A stretch of DNA of 64,000 nt from the NCBI RefSeq assembly GCF_041146395.1, contig NC_090989.1, positions 284,362,343-284,426,342 on the forward strand, in the 5' to 3' direction. The notes below the pieces were generated by a model. That model had not been told where the DNA came from, ran no database searches, and saw nothing but the letters and a program-made list of their open reading frames with translations. Numbering within the stretch: the stretch's first letter is position 1; every line of letters starts with the position of its first letter. This document shows positions 51,501 through 60,500 of the stretch, piece after piece. The stretch is from Eulemur rufifrons. Its lineage: Eukaryota; Chordata; Mammalia; Primates; Lemuridae. The position numbers and the translations under genes are program-made.

Positions 51501-54500
51501 AGGATTTTGAAGATGTTCTCCATGTCTCCAGCCTCCAGCGACGTGGTCGCTTTGTTTGTGACCCTCCTGGTCACTGGTGTCCTGATGTTGTCACAGGGCA
51601 CGGGCTCTGCCCAGTGCCAGGGCTTGGTGAGCACTCCATGCAGACTCGTGGTTTTCGATCTGAGATTTCTTGGACTGTTGCTTTGACATTTTCCTCAACT
51701 CTGTTTTTCTGTTTTCTCTTTCTGGAACCCTGTGAGATGGACGTTGGACTTTCAGAATTGACCTGATTTTCTTATTTTTCCCCTCCTAATTTCCATTTCC
51801 TCATCTCTTTTAGCCTAATAGCTGGATGATGGGCTCAGCCCTATCTGACCGTTCTGTTGCATTTTGGCTGTCGTATCTAATTTAAAGACCTCTTTCTTGA
51901 CCAACCCTCCCTCCTCCGCGGTGTGTCCTGTTCCTTGTCTTTGTGGGTCACACCTTCTTCCCCTCCCCTTTCCTCTCTTCCTCCCCCGCATCCGGCCTTC
52001 CTCCTCCTCGCTCCTTGGCTGCTGTGCTGCAGGATTTGGGGAAGCAGAGACTTGAGTGGGAGCGTCTCTCCCCTGCGTGTAACTCAGGCCTTGTGTCTCT
52101 TCTGTCCTAAGGGTCCTAAAACGAGGAGGAAGTGCCATGGGTCCGTCCTGGGCCTGTGCTCCCTGGCGGAGGTGCTGGGCCCACAGGGCTCAGGGAGCCA
52201 GCCCCACCCAGCCCTGCTGATGCAGGGCCGCTCTGTCTGCCTTCCAGAACATGCCCAACGTCCGTGACCATGACGCCTCTGTCTACCTCCGCCTCCAAGG
52301 GGACGCCTTGTCTGTGGGTGGCTACGAGGCCAACCCCATCTTTTGGGAGGAGGTGAGATGTCCTGGGAGCTGAGGGTGCTGGGGCGGTGGGAAGGGTTTA
52401 GGGGTGCGTCTCAGCGTGGAGAGGGCCTCTTCCAGGAAGCCCACCCTCCTGAATCTCCTCGGGGCACACCTGAGAAACCGCAGGTGCCCTGGCCCTGCCA
52501 GGCTCAAGGCCATCCTGCTCTGACCCCTGAAGACGCAGCACACAGGCACAGCCAGAACCGGGCAGGTGGGAGCTTTGCCTGAAAGCATCGGCAGTTAGAG
52601 GCTGCACAGGCCGAGATCATGAGGACACTTCAGTCCTGTGTCCACCAGCAGGTGACCCTGTGCCCTCCCCCACCCACTGCCTGCAGCAGCGTCACCCAGC
52701 CTGGCTGCTCCCCTGCATTTCTGCAGTTAGTCCGCAAGCTGAAGGACCACGTGGCTACTTTGTGCCCTGAGCACGGCCAGCCGGGGAAGGGTCAGCCTGG
52801 AGAGCCTGGCTCGGAAGGTGCCCTTCAGGCAGGTGGTCAGGGCGGGCTTTCCCAGGGAGGGGACCGAGCGGAGCCCTGCACCGAGAGGACAAGCCAGTGC
52901 GGGCAGGTCTGGCGAGGAGCTGCCTGGTTAGAGGTGAAGGCCTTGAGTCATATTGAGCTCGCCCTTCCCGGAGAGCGCCGGGAAGGTCTGCCTTCCAGAA
53001 CATGCCCAACGTCCGTGATCACGTTGCCTCTGTCTGCCTGGAGTGGCGGGGCCAGCAGTAGAGGCGGGCAAGGCTGGCACACGTAGGACTTTGAGGGCCA
53101 CGGGGATCCCCAGGGGGCTTGAGAGCACGGAGGGCACAGTGTGACTTAGGAGAGGGGTTGAAGGAGGGCAGGGAAGAGGGAGACCAGGCAGAGGCTGCTG
53201 CGACACTCAAGGCAGAGCAGATGGGGGCTGGGCAGGCTGGGGAAGGGGACAGACCCAGCTGGGGCCTGGGCAGCTGCGCGGGGACACACGCCCTTCTCAG
53301 GGGCAAAGGAGACAGTGCCCCGCCCCGCTCCGGCAGGTGTCAGACAAGTTTGCCTTCGGCCTCTTCGACCTGGACTGGGACGTGTTCACCCAGCACATCG
53401 AAGGCGCCATCAACCGCGTCCCCATGCTGGAGAAGACGGGCATCAAGTCCACGGTCTGCGGCCCGGGTGAGTGGGCGCCGTGGAGCTGGGGCGCGACATC
53501 CTTGGGTTCTCCGGGCTGACGACCGTCAGTGCGATGCCCGTGCTAAGGCCACCACTGTCCCCGGCTGTCCCCCTGCTGGCTCCAGCAGCCCTGGCCCGGG
53601 CGCTGCTTGTACTCCTCTCTGCGAGCACAAGAGCTGAGCGCAGGAGGACGGTCATTTGCTCTGGGCACACGGCCAGTGCTTCCTCCTCCAGTGTGACCTG
53701 CTGGCGGCCCAGACTCGACCTGGCCCTGGCACTCGGTGTTTTCATCTGTAAAATGGGAATGGTGGCCCCATGCCAGCGCCCTGTGAGACTGAGTGAAGAA
53801 CGGAAGGGCCAGGGCCAGGGCCAGGACCTGTCCTGACGCGATGCTCACACAGCTGAGCCCAGGCCTGCGTCCAGCCTCAGCCCTCACTGCTCCCAGAGTG
53901 GGCGGTCCCGGCCAGGACCCCCGGGGCCTCACCCCTGTTCTTGGGCCCTGGCTGCCCGCACCCAGCAGGGAAGGGCTCCAGTACGTTCCCAGGCCCCCCA
54001 GGCCTGGCCCTTCTCGCTGGCTCCGAGGGAGCTGGGCTGGAGGGGGCTGTAGTGGGAGGGTGGGCTCAGCTCCCAACACAGCCCCCCCCCCCCGCTCCCT
54101 GCAGGCCGGTGCTCACAGGGCACTGGAGGCTCCGTGCCAGGGTGAGGTGCAGGGGCGTGAGGCTGCCGTCCTGGCAAAGGGGTGATCTGTGGGACGCAGG
54201 AGGGGCTCCCAGTCCCGCAGGGGAGCCCCAGGGCAAGCAGCTGACCACAGCTTGGGGGGTGGGTGCTCCGACAGGGAGGCCCGGGTGGGGGCCACAGCCT
54301 AAGGATGCAGGGTGGGCTGCCTGGAGGGGGGACAGCCCAGCTGAGCCCCGAAGGCTGCGTTGGGGCTGTGCCAGGTGCGGGACGAGTGCTCCGGGTGGGG
54401 GAGCAGCACGTGGATGTGTGGGGTATTCAGGGTGGAGCCCCCCCCATTGTGGTTTTGGCAGAGTCACACGGGTCCCCCTCCTTCTGGTAGGGGGCCCTGC

Positions 54501-57500
54501 ACCCACTTCAGGGCTGTGGAGCGAGAGGGTCCGAAAGATACAGTGTTGCCCCCAAAGGAAACTTTGTGTCCGAGGTCCCTTTGTGTCTCAGTGCTGCCGT
54601 CTGTGACCTGGGTGTCGGGGCTGCTTGGTGGGGTGGGCTGGGGAGGGGACGCAGGTGCCCAGGGCCAGTGGCTACAGTGAAACTGTACACAAGCAGGGAC
54701 ATTAAGGGACTCCCCCAGGTCCTGCAGGGCACGAGTGACGGGGCCAGGCCAGGGCGGGGCAGGCTCCCGATGCCCAGGGGGCTGTGGCCTCTGTCCTGGC
54801 CCACTCAGCCTCTGCCATCCATTCGGCTCCCGGGGCGGCCTTTGCTGCGAGGTGCAGCTGCCGGGGGTGGGAGTGGGGGGCAGACGGCGGGGCAGGCGGC
54901 CAGCGCAGCGTGCGGGGTGCGAGTGGGCGCTGAGGGTGACTCGCTGCCCCCACCCCCAGCGCACCCTGCCTCCTGGGACCGCAGTGAGAAACGCAGGCCT
55001 GGGAGAATCCCAAGGGTGCGCAGAACCGGCGGCTCTCGTTCTAATTAGCCTGGGGAGCGTCGCCCCCGAGAAGCCCTATTTCGGGGAGACGTGCGTGCGA
55101 GGACGTTTTGTGTCTGGTCTCCCAGCCGGGGTGGGAGGTTTCCTGGGAAAATCAGCATGTCTCCTCGCCAGGCACGGTCAGTGGCCTTTGGCCTGTAGAA
55201 AAGAGCAGGGAAGTCCCAGGCCCCCTTGACTTAGGGGACAAGGGCCGGCAGAGCTCCCGGTCTGGGACTGTGGGGGTCAGAGCCGGTGGGGGTGGGAGCC
55301 GCGAGCCCGGCCCGTCCTCACTGCCCCGAGGGCCACGCGTCCCCGGCTTGCTCAATCCCGCTGAGTCATCTGTGAAACATCCCAGAGACCCTTGTCCTCG
55401 CAGCTGCCCTCCCGCTGGCCCCGCTGGCTCTGTCCTCCAGCTCCCTGGGAGCCTGCTCAGGGCCCCTCTTGCCTGCCCTGGGCCGCAAATAGTCCCAGCC
55501 CTGCCGAAGTGCCCTGGCTGTCCCCGGACCTCACCCGGGCTCCCCTCTTCTTCCCACCCGACAGCGCCTCCTCCAGAGCCCTCCGTCTACGGCCATTCTG
55601 GCCTCTGCCCTCGCCCCTCACAGCCCAGCCTCTCACGGCCCCGGGCTGCTCGGAACACTCGGCCAGGGTCTCTGCCCTCCGCGAGCCTCTGCCCTCGAGA
55701 CTGAACGTGGCCCTGCCCCTTTGGCCTGCAGCTGCCCCCTCCTGCCGCCTGGGAGCTTTCCCCAGCTTCCCCATGGCTGGCTGCCCCGCAGGGGGCCACG
55801 CCCCGGTCACCCTCCAGGGAGCAGGAGGACACTTGCTCCTGGTCTAGGTGCAGGGCTGACCACACGGGCTTGGAGCACCAGCCCCCGCCGGCCACCCCCA
55901 TGCCCCCACGCACAGAGAGACAGGCACGCATCAGACCCGACACCCCGCGCTGTCCTCATTGGCACTGTAACACGCTGGTGACGGTGGGGACAGTGCACCG
56001 TTACGGGTTGCTGGGAGCAGCCGGCACCTCACCCTGCTGCGCCGTCTTTACGAGAGGCCCGAAGGCAGCAGACAGCGCAGGGCACGGCCCCCTCTCCTGG
56101 AGAACCTGCCACCTTCCGGGCCTGCGTCCTCAGCAGGCGCGGCAGGAGCCTATTTGCCAGGTTGTCTGTGCTCGGCCTTGGGACAGGGCGGTGAGCAAAA
56201 CCTGGCGTAGTCACTGGTGGTGACAGCAGGGTGTGTGACAGGAGCACAGCCCGTGCCTGGGTCAGCGAAGGGTCCTTGTCCAATAGCAATGGCCGTGAGA
56301 CAAACCCGGACCCCAAGGGAGAGCCTGGTCACCCACAGTCGGTGGTTCTGGAAAATGCCAAGCAGCCCTGGGGAACGTGGCTGGGGCAATCAGGGAGGCT
56401 CCCTGGAGGAAGTGGCACTGAGCTGGGTCTTGAGGATGGGGCACCTGGAGGAAGGAGCCACCTGCAGATAGTTGCCCAGGTCCCGCTCTCCCGGGAGACC
56501 CCGCCCCCTGGGCATGCGCACTGGAAGGCCCTTCCGGCCTCCCCCTCCCTTTCAGAATCCTTCACGCCCGACCACAAGCCCCTGATGGGGGAGGCTCCCG
56601 AGCTCCGTGGCTTCTTCCTGGGCTGCGGCTTCAACAGTGCAGGTGAGTCGGGGCAGCAGCCCACCTGGCACCCCGTGCGTGGTCCTCCAGTTCTCAGAGC
56701 TCCCGGGGGACAGGCCCAGGAGCAGTGAGGCCCCTGGTGGCCGTGGGGACAGGAGAGGCCGAGGAGGCTGGCAGGGAGGGGTGCCGTCCGGTTGGGAGGT
56801 GCGCAGCCCCCCAGGAGTGAGTTCAGGGCTTGGGCTGTGTGTGCCCATGGAGACCTGGGCGTGGGCCGGGGACCGTGGGGAGCAGCCCTCAGGCCTGTGG
56901 TCCCCCTGCCAGGAATGATGCTGGGCGGCGGCTGCGGGCAGGAGCTGGCGCACTGGATCGTCCACGGGCGCCCCGAGAAGGACATGCACGGCTACGACAT
57001 CAGGCAAGTGTGCCCAGGGGGGCCCGCGGGCAGGGTGCGTGGGGTGCGGTAAACAGTCAGGGCCAACTAGGAGCCTTCCCTGGAATCCCGTGGCTTCGCG
57101 GGAGAGGCAGCGGGAGGCAGCGCTGAGGGCCCCGGGCTGGCGGCTCCACTGTGCTTTGCAGTTTCCAGGCTCTCTTGTCCCAGGGTCCTGCCTGACCTGT
57201 GGACAGCTCTGGAGTCATCCCCTTTACGACGGGGGAGACTGAGGCCTGGGAGCGGGAGGGACAGGGCTGGGCTGGGCTGATCACTAGTGTGCGTGCGGCG
57301 CCTTGGAGCCAGGCAGCCCTGCCGGCCGCCGTGCTCCCCCGCCGTGCGGTCACAGGGCGGCAGGAGCGAGTCAGAGCCAGGCTGGGTGATTCCCTGGTCT
57401 GCAGCGTGGGGCAGTGACGGTGGCTGCAGAGGCTGCCGGCGCGGGGATGTGTCTGTGTGGCTGGCGCTCGCGCTGGGTCTGGACACAACACTGAGTAACC

Positions 57501-60500
57501 AGAGCTGGGTACGGGCCGGGGTGCTGACGGCCACAGCTGGGAGGCGTCTGTTGCCCGGTGGCCTTCTGCATGTCAGAACCATCTCTTAAAGAGCGCAGGA
57601 CGGTGACACAGGCGCTCCCTGACTCAGGCGGGGTCAGGTGGGTGGCGGCGGTGGGCCCGGGCTCCTGCGTCTCATCCCCACGGTGGCCGAGCAGCCCACT
57701 CTGCCCAGCCGCCCGGAGGCGGAGGGGGCACGTGGAGAAGGTGTCCCAGACCTCCGCCATCCTTGTCCCTTGCTGGCCTGGGGAGGACATTGCACCCTGG
57801 GCTGGTGGTGTCTGACCCCACAGGGACAGACGGACACTGAGGTCCCCTGGCTGCCACCGTCCCCAGGGTGCCAGGGCGGGCACTGTGAGGTCTGCTCCGC
57901 AGCCACCTCAGCCTGTCTGGAGCCAGCGCCAGCTTCCCACGGCCGCGTTTCCCCGTCTGTCCCCGGCTCACAGGCCTTGGGGGGAAGGGGCAGGACACGC
58001 ATGTGTCACTCCTTCCTCTGACACCCAGGAAGACACCCTCAGTGAGGCAGGTACCGGGCGGACGGGCAGTCAGAGCCCACGCTGGGCGCATGTGCACGGC
58101 CCAGGGCTGACCCCGAGCCACTGGCTCTGGGCCACGGCAGCCGCCTCGCACGTGGCTTCCTGTGAGCCCCCTTGGGGGTCAGACGGGTCCCTTCGCCCCA
58201 GCCCCACACCTGTTACCCTTGGCTGGTCCCTCCCCGTCTCTGAGCCTCTGTTTCCCCACCTGTGAAATGGGAACAGCGGTCAGAGTGTGTCTGAGGCCCC
58301 TGCGTGTGGACGCTGTGCCCAGTGCCTGCCAGAGGGTGGAGGTCATTCTGGAGCGTGGGCGCCATTTCCAGGGAGAGTCCTTGGGGTCCGGGTCAGCCAG
58401 GGATGAGCTGTTCCTTGTTTAACCGGACAGAGTGGCTGCCTGGCCCCTGCCCTCTCTTGCACCCGCTGTGCGCTCTGCCGCTCCCCGAGAGCCCCGCCCC
58501 CGCCCTCGCGGGCCCCTCCCTCCTGCCTCCAGCTCCTGGCCGGTGTCGCCTGGCACAGGTGCAGGCCGGCTCTGCCGTGGCCTCGCCGTGGGACCACGAA
58601 CACTTGTGGGACCCCTCCGGGCCTCAGTTTCCTCTCTCGTGAAATGAGTCAAACTTGGGGCCCTGCCGCAGGCAGCCGGGGGATCGGCAGGGGGGGCCCT
58701 GCCGCAGGCAGCCGGGGGATCGGCAGGGAGGGCCCCTTGCCGACAGCACTCAGCCCGGCCGCACTGGGTCAGAGCTCACTAGATATAATGACTCACACCC
58801 TCACATTGGGGTTCTAGCAAGCGCCGCCCCCACCCGCTTGCTAGAATTATGCGCAAACCAAGAGTCAGTCAGCCCTGCCGAGGCTTGGACAGGCGTCCCC
58901 GAGGACGGACACTCCACTGAGGACGCAGCTGTGAGGAGGGGGCTCGGGAGGATAAGGATGAGTGAGTCCGGCAGGTGGGAGCGGTGGGGGCAGCCGGGGG
59001 CTGTGCACGGAGGCGGCGGGGCCCTGACGCAGCTGCTCTGCCCGTGCGGAGAGGCCTGGCCCACAGGTGCAGCCTCGGAGCCTCTGAGCCCAGCGGGAAG
59101 CAGCGTGGGGCCTGCCGGGTTGGAGCTGGACACCACCAGGGGGTTCAGTGGCTGCACGCTGTGTCCCCAGCCTCAAGGGACAACCCGAAATGATCACGGT
59201 CACACCATCTCTGGCCCCAGGGGCTGGATTCTGCAGCTGCTCCCCAGACACGGCTGTGACTTCTCCCAGAGACACTGCGCCTCCTGGGCCCCTGGAGTTT
59301 GGAAGTGCAGATGAGGGGTCCTCATGGGAGAGGCCACGCCCCCGCCCCTTCCTGCTTGCTGGCGGGGGGAAAGGGGGTCTCTGTTGCCGAGAGGGAGGGG
59401 ACTGGCGTTCCGACATGTTGCCGACCCTAAACCTTAAAGGTCCTTCACACTGACCTTCCTGGATCATGTGGGCTTCTTGGCCCCTCCCTCCCCTGGCGTG
59501 GGGGGGGTGCCTGGGACTCCCCAACACTGGACTCCGGGCAGGAGATGGCAACGTGATGTTGCCCCTGTCGGGATGGGGGCTGCGGCTCGGCCCTGGGCCT
59601 GCGGTGTCCACTCACTGCTCCTGGGGCCATCGGGGTGGGGCCACGGGTGGCGATGCTGAGCTCCGAGGCTGCGGCGGTCAGAGAGCCAGGAGCCCTGCCT
59701 GGTGCTGGCCCGCGGGGGGCTCCGGTGGGGGACAGCGCCTGGGTTTTCCCTGGGTCCCTGGCCAGCTGGCCAGCTGTCCTCAAAGCAGTGACCAGGCCCC
59801 CCATCCGCGGCAGGCGCTTCCATCAGTCCCTCACGGACAACCACCGCTGGATCCGCGAGCGAAGCCACGAGTCCTACGCCAAGAACTACTCCGTCGTGTT
59901 CCCCCACGATGAGCCACTGGCCGGGCGCAACACGCGGAGAGGCCCCCTGCACGAGGTACCCCCCACGAGCTCCCGCTATGTGCCAGCTGCCGGGACTCCC
60001 TGGGACGTCCTCGGGGCGCCGGGGTGACAGCAATGCAAGGGGTACCCCAACTGCAGGTGGCGAGGCAGCTGCTCCTTCCCCAGGGACTGACCAAGCACCC
60101 AGGTGCCGGGCGCTGGGCTCAGGGCTGGGGACACCTGGGGACACGGTGCAAATGGCCCCCTCTCGCTGAGGGGCTGACGTCTAGCGGAGGAGACAGAACA
60201 TGCTCAAGAACACACGCCCGGGGCCTTCCTGGCAGCTGGCAGCTGCGCTGCCCGGCGGGGGTTCTGGGTGGGGGGCACACAGTGGGCGAGTACAGTGGCA
60301 CCTTGGGGGCTGGGGGAGCAGCCAGACCATGGTGTGCTGAGGAGGTGGGACCCTGCTTGTACACCCTGCTGGGGGTGCTCTTCCACCCTGGTGAGCTTCT
60401 ACATATACGATGAAACCCACTGTGAGGTGCCCTTCCCTCAGTTCCTTCAGGTCTGCCCCTGTGTGCTCTCCTGGGCCTCTGAAGACCCAGGTGCTCCTTC

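Larger units (their letters stand above)
45045..52247 (+). other. SARDH: SARDH 7.2 kb intron
   Basis: The intron after the fifth coding exon, dominated by repeats: a purine-rich simple repeat, MIR, (GT)n, and a 3 kb antisense LINE block with a nested DNA transposon. The 45550-47480 part is unique-looking GC-rich sequence in which I see no exon. Confidence 0.7.

Noticed and set aside
57004..57008. Alternative GT donor at 57007 for the SARDH exon ending at 57003
   Set aside because: It would add four bases and break the frame to the next exon, while the GC donor at 57004 gives the exact expected protein.
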